In this document: piece after piece, positions 1-5,105 of the stretch | How positions within the stretch are numbered: position 1 is the first letter of the stretch | How the letters are laid out: every line of letters begins with the position of its first letter | Assembly (NCBI GenBank): GCA_016189845.1 | Contig: JACPRT010000149.1 | Span: forward strand, 1 to 7,206 | Length of the DNA stretch: 7,206 nucleotides | Direction: 5' to 3' | DNA from: Chloroflexota bacterium | GTDB lineage: Bacteria; Chloroflexota; Dehalococcoidia; Lucifugimonadales; Lucifugimonadaceae | Translations under genes and position numbers: made by a program | The notes under the pieces: model-generated | Seen by the model: only the letters and a program-made list of their open reading frames with translations | The model's database searches: none | Told to the model about the DNA's origin: nothing

Positions 1-473
1 AGTCCAAGTCTCATGTAGTTATGATACTACAGCGCCGGTTTGTGAACCGAAACGAGGGGGTTAGCGCTCCGCTGCCCTGCTGCTAGTGCGCGGTGGACCC
101 GTCGGTGCCTTTGGTGCTCGCGCCGTCGTAGAGGCTGTCGTTCGGCGTGCCGGTGACGATCAGCTGGCTGGCACGCCAACGTCGTTGAGATTCGCGGAAT
201 GGACGTGAGGCCGTCATGACGCGATGCGCCGGCAGTATGAGGATTTCGTGAGGAGACGGACCGAGACGCCCCGGCGTGGTCGTGCTAGCCTTCGAGGCTG
301 GGCCGAGCAGGTCCCTGGCGTGCCGCCGGGCTGACTCGGGTACTCACTCGATCCTCATATGTGAGACTCGCCAACTCATGACCTGCTCACACCGCGGATG
401 CTCCAATACGCTATTACCGCGATTTCAGCTGGGTGTCGGCCCCTGAATCGCCTTCCCGGCGGGAGCAACGGCA
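1..473. other. Gene-poor left edge, no convincing CDS
   Basis: No reading frame in this stretch has a convincing start, ribosome binding site and recognisable product. It holds two small inverted repeats near the left end (14-31 and 36-49). A short minus-strand open frame with an ATG at 217 and TAG at 83-85 encodes 44 residues, ends in a polar Gly/Thr/Ser/Asp-rich tail and has no Shine-Dalgarno. The 200 bases before the first gene show no clear sigma70 -35/-10 pair. The stretch could hold decayed gene remnants or regulatory DNA for the gene leaving the window on the left. Confidence 0.5.
14..31 (-). promoter_or_regulatory. AT-rich palindrome, possible promoter/operator of a leftward gene
   Basis: The 6-base arms TGTAGT (14-19) and ACTACA (26-31) are perfect inverted repeats around the spacer TATGAT. 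Read on the minus strand, the spacer side gives TATCAT (26-21), a possible -10, six bases before an ATG at 14-12. That ATG opens Met-Arg-Leu-Gly and runs off the window. The spacing matches the two leaderless-looking starts at 3431 and 4456. A second repeat, CGGTT-TGTG-AACCG, lies at 36-49. Only four codons of the supposed gene are visible, so this is a weak call. Confidence 0.25.
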
Positions 474-914
474 TTGACGAATGGCCTGGTGGCGCAGAAC
501 ACACACATGGCCGCGCGCATGTTTGCCGCGGCACCGGAACCTCGACTCAACGGGCAGTTGCTCGGCGCCAGGCTCGTTGGTCACGGGGTCATGGCTGACG
601 TAGTCATTGCAGCCACTCCCTCAGGTTTGCCGGCCGCCTGCGAGGTGGCTCGACTCCTTCGGGCTCCGATGGACGCCGCTGCAGCCGCGGAGCTGTTTCG
701 CTACGAGGAAACCCTCCAGGGAGACCTCTCCAGGGCGCGCGTCGTCATAGTCGATGACGTGATGGTGTCGGGCGCAGCTATGAAAGCCGCGGTCGAATCG
801 GCACGCGGGCGCGGGGCGGGTCAGATCGTCATTGCTGTTTCAGCAGCGTCACCTCGCGCGGTGGAGGCCATGCTGCCGCTCGTTCAGTCCGTGCACACCC
901 TCAGCCGGACCTGA
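474..914 (+). CDS. Phosphoribosyltransferase-like protein, internally shortened
   Basis: 146 residues from a TTG start, preceded by GGGAG at 461-465 with 8 bases of spacing; an ATG at 507 is the alternative. The order of elements is that of a type I PRTase domain. Residues 42-66 form the first beta strand and helix (VVIAATPSGLPAACEVARLL, where the family has a PRGGVP loop). Residues 90-103 are the PRPP-binding loop (RVVIVDDVMVSGAA). Residues 117-124 form the following strand. Family members are about 200-220 residues. Here the roughly 55-60 residues between the first helix and the PRPP loop are missing, including the VRKLG.PG.E segment. The PRPP loop is also divergent, with VMVSGAA where GLATGAT is usual. 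Relatives sit next to, or are fused with, dienelactone-hydrolase-like proteins, as here. The fold family is fairly sure; catalytic activity is doubtful and the true substrate unknown. Confidence 0.72.
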   Translation: MTNGLVAQNTHMAARMFAAAPEPRLNGQLLGARLVGHGVMADVVIAATPSGLPAACEVARLLRAPMDAAAAAELFRYEETLQGDLSRARVVIVDDVMVSGAAMKAAVESARGRGAGQIVIAVSAASPRAVEAMLPLVQSVHTLSRT

Positions 915-1059
915 GGAACCTGCGCTCGAATTCCTCCAGGATGCCAGGCAGCCGGTCGCCCCTCATACGTTTCTCATGAACGCGGTGCGACTGCTTATCC
1001 ATCCATCACGGCGGCTGACGACAATCGAGTCCTGACGGGCCGCAACAGGGGCAAGACGT

Positions 1060-1749
1060 ATGTCGAATCCCAAGACCCAGGACGGGTTGGACGTATCCAT
1101 ACGCCACGCCGGCGTGAGCCTCGACGGTGACCTCGTCATCCCCGCAAATGCGCACGCCACGATCGTCATGGTGCCGGGGGCAGGCGCCGATCGCCGAACC
1201 CCGCGCAATATGTTTGTCGCATCGGAGCTGAACGGCGCGGGCTTCGCAACTTTGCTATTCGACCTCCTGACGCGGGACGAGGCGGGGGAGGACGCTCGCG
1301 CAGCCCGATACCGGTTCGCGATTGATCTGCTGGCCGGTCGCGCTGGCGCCGCGATCGACTTTGTCGCCGGATACCCGCAGACCGCCGGAATGCCTATCGG
1401 GTTGTACGGGGTGGGGACTGGCGCGGCCGCGGCTCTGGCCAGCGCAGCGGAACGGCCCGGGACTGTGGGCGCCATCGTCTCGCGAGCAGGCAAGACGGAG
1501 CTGGCGTGGAGCTACCTGGGCCGGGTCACCGCTCCGACGCTGTTTCTTGTCGGCGGGAACGACCCCAGGGTGGCCATGCTCAACCAGATGGCCCTCAAGG
1601 CGGTCGCCGGCGAGGCTCGACTCGAGATCGTCGTTGGGGCAGGGCACCTGTTCGAGGAAGCCGGCGCTCTAGGTGCGGTGGCGAGTTTCACGGTTCAATG
1701 GTTCCAGAAGCATCTTGGAAGGATTCCGGCCAGTTCAGGCGTTCGGTGA
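1060..1749 (+). CDS. Dienelactone hydrolase-like alpha/beta protein, nucleophile Ser replaced by Gly
   Basis: 229 residues, the usual length for this alpha/beta hydrolase family. The start is ATG 1060 with AGGGG at 1047-1051. The N-terminal strand and loop VMVPGAGADRRTPRN (36-50) match the family's GSGSS.hSPRN signature. Residues 65-76 give LLFDLLTRDEAG. The nucleophile elbow, normally G-A-S-T-G-A-A-A-A, reads GVGTGAAAA at 117-125, so residue 119 is Gly (codon ggg) instead of Ser. The other triad positions are in place: Asp168 in VGGNDPRV and His196 in GAGHLFEE. No signal peptide or membrane segment is seen, so it is cytosolic. It lies 145 bases behind the PRTase-like gene and 35 bases before the CBS gene, probably in one transcript. 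The family is confident. Classical serine hydrolase activity is unlikely, so this is a pseudoenzyme or binding protein unless the ggg is an error. Confidence 0.85.
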   Translation: MSNPKTQDGLDVSIRHAGVSLDGDLVIPANAHATIVMVPGAGADRRTPRNMFVASELNGAGFATLLFDLLTRDEAGEDARAARYRFAIDLLAGRAGAAIDFVAGYPQTAGMPIGLYGVGTGAAAALASAAERPGTVGAIVSRAGKTELAWSYLGRVTAPTLFLVGGNDPRVAMLNQMALKAVAGEARLEIVVGAGHLFEEAGALGAVASFTVQWFQKHLGRIPASSGVR

Positions 1750-1768
1750 CGCGGGTTGATCACGATCG

Positions 1769-1778
1769 AAGGAGGGAG
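1769..1778 (+). promoter_or_regulatory. Strong Shine-Dalgarno for the CBS/EF-Tu-like gene
   Basis: AAGGAGGGAGG lies a few bases before ATG 1785 and fixes that start. The reading frame is open for 93 more codons upstream from a start at 1506, but that stretch overlaps the hydrolase gene in another frame and reads as low-complexity Arg-rich shadow. Confidence 0.7.
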
Positions 1779-1784
1779 GGCGCG

Positions 1785-2459
1785 ATGCTGGTCAAGGACG
1801 TCATGGCAGTTGGCGCGATAACCATCCATCCCAGCGGGACGGTCGCCGAGGCGGCCGATCTCATGCACCGGGAGAACGTGGGGATGCTTGTGGTCGAGGA
1901 CGGTTCGGCGATCCAGGGGGTCGTTACGGACAGGGACCTGCTGGTTGGTTGCATCGGCGATTACCACCACCCGAAGGTGTGCCAGGTGGGCCGGCACATG
2001 AGCAAGCCCGTGACGACGACCGAGGCGGGCCTCGACGCCCTCGAGGCGGCCAGGATGATGCGGCGCCACAGGATCCGGCGCCTGCCAGTGCTCGAAGATG
2101 GCCAACTCGTTGGCGTCGTGTCCTTCTCGGACATCGCCCGGTCGGTCCAGCAGGCGGTCCACGACGTCCTGATAGGGTTCGCGAGCCCCAAAGAGGCGAA
2201 GACGCCTCGTAGGATCGGCCGTGTTTCGCACTACTTCTCGAAGATCGGAGTGGCAGGTCTGGACCTGGACCAGCCGATCCGCAAGGGTGACCGGATCTAC
2301 ATCTCGGGCCACACCACCGACTTCGAGCAGACGGTCGGGTCGCTGGAGATCAACCACGAGCAGGTGGACTTCGCGACGCCTGGTCAACCGGCAGCGATCA
2401 AAGTCCGCGGGCGGGCGCGCCCCGGCGACGGGGTTTTCGTGGAGGCCGAAGCGGCTTAA
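1785..2459 (+). CDS. Two-CBS-domain protein fused to EF-Tu domain-2-like module
   Basis: 224 residues. The first CBS motif spans about 1-58, with the nucleotide-binding signature GVVTDRDLL at 45-53. The second spans about 68-122, with VGVVSFSDIA at 109-118. Together they form a Bateman module, which in known families binds adenosine ligands such as AMP, ATP or SAM. After a linker, residues 142-220 (RRIGRVSHYFSKIGVAGL, then GDRIYISGHTTDFEQTV, then RPGDGVFV) match the small beta-barrel protein usually annotated as translation elongation factor-like, which resembles domain 2 of EF-Tu and normally stands alone at about 80-90 residues. The CBS half is a paralogue of the minus-strand gene at 3795-4217. 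It follows the hydrolase by 35 bases with a strong Shine-Dalgarno. A possible role is adenylate-gated binding of RNA or a translation partner, which is inference; the domain calls are firm. Confidence 0.88.
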   Translation: MLVKDVMAVGAITIHPSGTVAEAADLMHRENVGMLVVEDGSAIQGVVTDRDLLVGCIGDYHHPKVCQVGRHMSKPVTTTEAGLDALEAARMMRRHRIRRLPVLEDGQLVGVVSFSDIARSVQQAVHDVLIGFASPKEAKTPRRIGRVSHYFSKIGVAGLDLDQPIRKGDRIYISGHTTDFEQTVGSLEINHEQVDFATPGQPAAIKVRGRARPGDGVFVEAEAA

Positions 2460-2621
2460 ACCCGACCAGGCCTTTTCGGCGATGGGAGATGCGGCCTTGG
2501 GCATCATCGCCGCGCCGATCTGCACCCTCGGGTCGTAGACAGCGGATGGGATAACCTTTGCGGAGGACATGCTGCGCTCGTTCGGCGCCCGGTCCCACCG
2601 CGATCCACGCTCGCAGATCCG
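2460..2621 (+). other. Spacer where the phosphofructokinase N-terminus is missing
   Basis: This 162-base gap has no start with a ribosome binding site. None of the three forward frames contains a GGGDxPGxN loop. The frame used by the phosphofructokinase is open throughout. Two short stretches in the +1 frame, ICTLGS ending at the TAG 2536-2538 and LRSFGARSHRDP further on, weakly resemble the family's GGTILGSSRTNP segment. They could be remnants of the lost N-terminus, but this is only a visual resemblance. Confidence 0.3.
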
Positions 2622-3413
2622 TTGGAGGCCCGGACCATAGAAAACCTGAGGAAGGTCGGGGTGGACGCCCTCGTTCCGATCGGCGGCGAGAACACGCTTG
2701 GCGTCGCCTCGAGGTTGTCACAGGCGGGTGTAAAGCTGGTAGGCGTCCCCAAGACGATCGACAACGACCTGGGTGCTACCGACTACTGCGTCGGCTTCGA
2801 CACGGCCGTCAACGAGGTGATGCGGGCCATCGACCGGCTCCATCCCACGGCCGAGGCCCAGGGACGGGTCATGATCGTCGAAGTCATGGGTCGTGACGCC
2901 GGGTGGATCGCCACCCTCGGTGGCCTTGCTGGCGGGGCGGACATCGTGCTGGCGCCCGAGTTTCCGTTCACGATCGATGAGGTCTGCCAGCGGCTGCGGC
3001 AGCGGCATGAACAGGGCGGCCGAGAATACAGCATCCTGGTCGTGGGCGAAGGCGCTTCACCCGAGGACTTCAAAGGTCAGATTGTGCAGGACACCGATCT
3101 GGACGCCTTCGGACACGCGAAGCTGGGCGGAATCGGTCACCTGCTGGCGTTGGAAATCGAAAGGCGGACCGGCTACCAGACCCGCGTGACAGTGCTGGGC
3201 TACACGCAGCGGGGCGGGTCCCCCTCTGCGTTCGACCGCATCCTTGCGACACGCCTGGGGGTCCGCGCCGTCGAAGAGGTCGCAAAGGGCAACTTCGGCG
3301 TGATCGTCGCCTTGCAGGGCACCAGGATCGTGCCCGTCCGGATACAGGCCGCGGTGGCCCAGGTGCGCCGCACGGACCCCGAACTCTACGCGATGACCAG
3401 GCTGTTCGCGTAA
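2622..3413 (+). CDS. pfkA: 6-phosphofructokinase, N-terminally truncated (probable pseudogene)
   Basis: 263 residues from a TTG with no visible Shine-Dalgarno, against about 340-360 for the family. Visible motifs are GGENTLGVA (21-29), VPKTIDNDLGATDYCVGFDTAV (starting at 42; substrate loop with the catalytic-base Asp of TIDND), EVMGRDAGW (87-95), GADIVLAPE (105-113), VVGEGA (140-145) and LGYTQRGGSPSAFDR (192-206). The C-terminus (DPELY.MTRLFA) is complete. The first 85-90 residues are absent, including the GGDxPGxN nucleotide loop. That loop is needed to bind ATP or pyrophosphate, so activity is not expected. The motifs are those of the group III enzymes. Lys44 in PKTIDND is typical of pyrophosphate-dependent forms, but the partner position in GGE-x-T, Gly in ATP enzymes and Asp in pyrophosphate enzymes, is Asn24. 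The frame is open back to the stop of the preceding CBS gene without an ATG, GTG or TTG. Family sure; functional status doubtful. Confidence 0.85.
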   Translation: MEARTIENLRKVGVDALVPIGGENTLGVASRLSQAGVKLVGVPKTIDNDLGATDYCVGFDTAVNEVMRAIDRLHPTAEAQGRVMIVEVMGRDAGWIATLGGLAGGADIVLAPEFPFTIDEVCQRLRQRHEQGGREYSILVVGEGASPEDFKGQIVQDTDLDAFGHAKLGGIGHLLALEIERRTGYQTRVTVLGYTQRGGSPSAFDRILATRLGVRAVEEVAKGNFGVIVALQGTRIVPVRIQAAVAQVRRTDPELYAMTRLFA

Positions 3414-3417
3414 GCCG

Positions 3418-3423
3418 TAGAAT
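3418..3423 (+). promoter_or_regulatory. Possible leaderless -10 element (TAGAAT)
   Basis: TAGAAT ends 7 bases before ATG 3431, the spacing expected when the transcript begins at or next to the start codon. No Shine-Dalgarno lies in the 17-base gap after the phosphofructokinase stop, which favours a leaderless start over ordinary read-through. No strong -35 is seen. Confidence 0.4.
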
Positions 3424-3430
3424 CACGTCT

Positions 3431-3754
3431 ATGACGATCAAGTTTTCGGCGAAGAGCCCTGGAAAGAAGAGCGACGCCGTCGAGGTCCGCTACGACTGCG
3501 CCTGTGGATGCCACCCGGTCGCCAGGTACACGCGCGGATCGACAGAGGCTGGTCACGAACACTGCTGCTGCGGAATCGTGCACTTCGCGGGGCAAGCCGC
3601 GGAATCACAGTTGCGAAGCTACCTGGCGGAACGGAAGGCGGACGGGCGCGACACTCCAGAAACCAGGTATTCGCTCGCGCTGGATTCGGTCCGCGCGCCC
3701 TGGGGCGAGTCGATCGAAATCGCCTACGCCGTTCCCACGTCCGGGTCTGCCTGA
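3431..3754 (+). CDS. Small Cys/His-rich protein, putative metal-binding, unknown function
   Basis: 107 residues; I do not recognise the family with certainty. A basic N-terminus (1-20) precedes a cluster of Cys and His: YDCACGCHP at 21-29 (Cys23, 25, 27, His28) and HEHCCCGIVH at 42-51 (His42, His44, Cys45-47, His51). Six Cys and four His within 29 residues strongly suggest a zinc, copper or other metal site, or a redox or sensor centre. The second half (60-105) lacks Cys. It has an amphipathic stretch, LRSYLAERKADGRDTPETRY, and ends in RAPWGESIEIAYAVP, which reads like a folded beta domain. No signal peptide or membrane helix is seen. It starts at ATG 3431, 17 bases after the phosphofructokinase stop, with a TAGAAT immediately upstream. 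Alternatives are a metallothionein-like buffer or a zinc-ribbon adaptor. Confidence 0.7.
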   Translation: MTIKFSAKSPGKKSDAVEVRYDCACGCHPVARYTRGSTEAGHEHCCCGIVHFAGQAAESQLRSYLAERKADGRDTPETRYSLALDSVRAPWGESIEIAYAVPTSGSA

Positions 3755-3781
3755 ACCACTACTCCCGATCCGCCTCTTGGC

Positions 3782-3796
3782 AGCGGCGTAGCCGCT
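3782..3796. terminator. GC-rich hairpin between convergent genes
   Basis: AGCGGC-GTA-GCCGCT forms a 6-base-pair stem with a 3-base loop and lies between the ends of the convergent genes, overlapping the last codon and stop of the minus-strand gene. No T-run follows on either strand, so it would be an imperfect intrinsic terminator at best. Confidence 0.25.
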
Positions 3797-4217
3797 ACTC
3801 GACAGGCGCCGCTTCGCGGGCCTGGCCGACTACGATGTCCCGAAGCGCCTGATCGACAGCCCGGGCGATGTCCGAGTTGGACACGATCCCGATCAGTCGT
3901 CCATTGTCCGCCACGGGCAGTCGCCGGATGCCGCGCTCAGCCATCAGGTGGGCGGCGTCGAGGACGTCCATCTCGGCATCGATCGTTGTCACCGGGCTGG
4001 TCATGTGCTGTCCGACCGTCGTCCGGTTGACGTCGTGCCCGTGTGTGATTGCGCGCACGACGAGGTCGCGGTCGGTGATGATTCCGCTGATGCCCCCGTC
4101 ATCGACGACGACCAGGCAACCGATTCCGAACGACCGCATGTACCGCGCGGCATCGACGATCGATCGCTCGGGCGAAATCGTCTTGACATTGGATTTCATG
4201 ATCTCTTCGACTTTCAT
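3795..4217 (-). CDS. CBS-pair protein (Hrp1-like), putative adenosine-ligand sensor
   Basis: 140 residues made almost entirely of two CBS motifs, about 1-60 and 68-125, with binding signatures SGIITDRDLVV (44-54) and IGIVSNSDIARA (109-120). The length and layout match the small stand-alone CBS-pair proteins, of which mycobacterial Hrp1 (143 residues) is the studied example. They dimerise into a disc that can bind AMP, ATP, SAM or metal ligands. The short tail (127-140) is acidic and Ala-rich. The start ATG at 4217 is supported by AGGAGG (4231-4226) eight bases upstream. It converges on the Cys-rich gene and diverges from the antitoxin gene at 4456. It is clearly paralogous to residues 1-131 of the protein at 1785-2459. 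It probably signals energy state to a partner not visible here. The ligand cannot be told from sequence. Confidence 0.9.
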   Translation of the reverse strand: MKVEEIMKSNVKTISPERSIVDAARYMRSFGIGCLVVVDDGGISGIITDRDLVVRAITHGHDVNRTTVGQHMTSPVTTIDAEMDVLDAAHLMAERGIRRLPVADNGRLIGIVSNSDIARAVDQALRDIVVGQAREAAPVE

Positions 4218-4225
4218 CTCTGTGG

Positions 4226-4231
4226 CCTCCT
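4226..4231 (-). promoter_or_regulatory. Shine-Dalgarno of the minus-strand CBS gene
   Basis: Read on the minus strand this is a perfect AGGAGG, eight bases before ATG 4217, and it decides that start. Confidence 0.7.
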
Positions 4232-4349
4232 GAGCGGTATGGGCTCGCGTGGACCCGCGGTCAGTCGCTCAATGACTCACAGGTTGCGGCGCGGGTGGTG
4301 AAACCAGCATGAAGATCGGGGGGCCTGTCGTGAGGATAGGCTGAGGGGC

Positions 4350-4362
4350 CCGATCAGATCGG
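4350..4362. repeat. 13-base palindrome CCGATC-A-GATCGG
   Basis: A perfect odd palindrome in the divergent intergenic stretch between the CBS gene and the antitoxin gene, about 60 bases upstream of the antitoxin promoter. It could be an operator. A further copy of the half-site GATCGG lies at 4314-4319. No known regulator can be assigned. Confidence 0.3.
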
Positions 4363-4420
4363 CGGCCGGTCTTCGCGATAGCTCCCGGTCGCGCGCCTTG
4401 CCGGGGAACTCTCGGAAGAA

Positions 4421-4449
4421 CTGTCTATAGTCTGAGACCATGGTAAAAT
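4421..4449 (+). promoter_or_regulatory. Promoter of the Phd/PIN/dehydrogenase operon
   Basis: A -10 TAAAAT (4444-4449) sits 17 bases after a weak -35 CTGTCT (4421-4426). Only six bases separate the -10 from ATG 4456 and no Shine-Dalgarno fits in between, so the transcript is probably leaderless. A small palindrome, GTCT-G-AGAC (4430-4438), lies in the spacer and could be part of an autoregulatory operator bound by the antitoxin. Confidence 0.5.
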
Positions 4450-4455
4450 AGCTCT

Positions 4456-4698
4456 ATGGAGTCAATCGCGATATCGAAATTCAAGGCCACCTGCCTGGCT
4501 GTCCTGGAAAAGGTGCGCCACACTGGTCAGCCGGTCCTGGTCACGAAACGCGGCGAACCCATCGCAGAGATCGTGCCGGCGTCGCGGCCCGCCGACGGCA
4601 AGCGGCGGCTCGGCATGTTCGCGGAGAGCGGAAAGATCGTTGGCGATATCGTGGCCCCCGTAGTCGAAGAGGGGGAGTGGGAGAGCCTGGGCCCGTGA
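4456..4698 (+). CDS. Type II antitoxin, Phd/YefM family
   Basis: 80 residues. The N-terminal half has the Phd/YefM pattern: ISKFKATCLAVLEKVRHTG (6-24) followed by QPVLVTKRGEPIAEIVP (25-41), the DNA-binding and dimerisation fold. The C-terminal half (50-80, LGMFAESGKIVGDIVAPVVEEGEW) matches the tail that wraps and blocks a PIN toxin. In this family the antitoxin, alone or with its toxin, represses its own promoter. ATG 4456 is chosen because the motif begins at once after it. The gene overlaps the toxin start by GTGA at 4695-4698, so the two are translationally coupled. Length and motifs are normal and the gene appears intact. Confidence 0.93.
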   Translation: MESIAISKFKATCLAVLEKVRHTGQPVLVTKRGEPIAEIVPASRPADGKRRLGMFAESGKIVGDIVAPVVEEGEWESLGP

Positions 4699-5105
4699 GG
4701 CTGCTGCTCGACACGCACATATGGATCTGGAGCCTGCTCGAACCCGGGCGGCTGTCGCGTCGAGTCGCGCGGAGGCTGGAGGATCCCGCCAATGAGCTCT
4801 GGCTGTCGTCAATCAGTGTCTGGGAGACGTTACTTTTGGCGGAGAGAGGGCGGATCCGACTCGATGTTCCTCCAATCCGCTGGATCGAGGCTGTCTTGCG
4901 TGCCTTCCCGGTCCGAGACGCCGCCCTGACGCGCGAAGTTGCCACAGTCAGCAGAGCGGTGGATCTTCCCCACCAGGATCCTGCGGACCGGTTCATCGCC
5001 GCGAGCGCGATCGTCTATGAGCTCGCACTCGTGACTGCGGACGAACGGCTTCTCCGGTCGAAGAAGTACCGGACGATATCGAACGCGGATCAGGCTCCGG
5101 CATGA
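4695..5105 (+). CDS. PIN-domain ribonuclease toxin (VapC family)
   Basis: 136 residues from GTG 4695. An in-frame GTG at 4677 would add six residues, but the GTGA overlap with the antitoxin stop and the normal PIN N-terminus favour 4695. Expected metal-binding acidic residues are present: Asp6 in RLLLDTHIW, Glu44 in SVWETLLL, Asp98 in HQDPADRFIAASA and Asp116 in LVTADERL. In the family these hold Mg or Mn at the active site that cleaves RNA, commonly tRNA or rRNA. The target here cannot be predicted. GGGAGAG at 4679-4685 is a plausible Shine-Dalgarno. The stop TGA (5103-5105) overlaps the ATG of the dehydrogenase gene (ATGA), so three genes are chained together. The toxin looks complete and active, neutralised by the Phd-type partner. 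Confidence 0.93.
   Translation: MRLLLDTHIWIWSLLEPGRLSRRVARRLEDPANELWLSSISVWETLLLAERGRIRLDVPPIRWIEAVLRAFPVRDAALTREVATVSRAVDLPHQDPADRFIAASAIVYELALVTADERLLRSKKYRTISNADQAPA

Noticed and set aside
398..598. Plus-strand open frame starting at 398
   Set aside because: It overlaps the PRTase-like gene in another frame, has no Shine-Dalgarno and reads as Arg/Gly-rich noise.
900..1059. DosR-type palindromic operator upstream of the hydrolase
   Set aside because: No GGGACT...AGTCCC-like palindrome is present there or elsewhere by eye; the dormancy analogy rests only on gene content.
963..1493. Minus-strand open frame of 176 codons opposite the hydrolase
   Set aside because: The composition (Ala, Pro, Arg, Ser) is that of a shadow frame, and the plus strand encodes a recognisable alpha/beta hydrolase.
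1506..1784. 93-codon upstream extension of the CBS gene
   Set aside because: It overlaps the hydrolase gene, is low-complexity Arg/Gly-rich, and a strong Shine-Dalgarno marks ATG 1785 instead.
1695..2570. Long minus-strand open frame (291 codons)
   Set aside because: It lies opposite the clearly recognisable CBS/EF-Tu-like gene, is rich in Arg, Pro and His as expected for an antisense shadow in GC-rich DNA, and has no recognisable motif.
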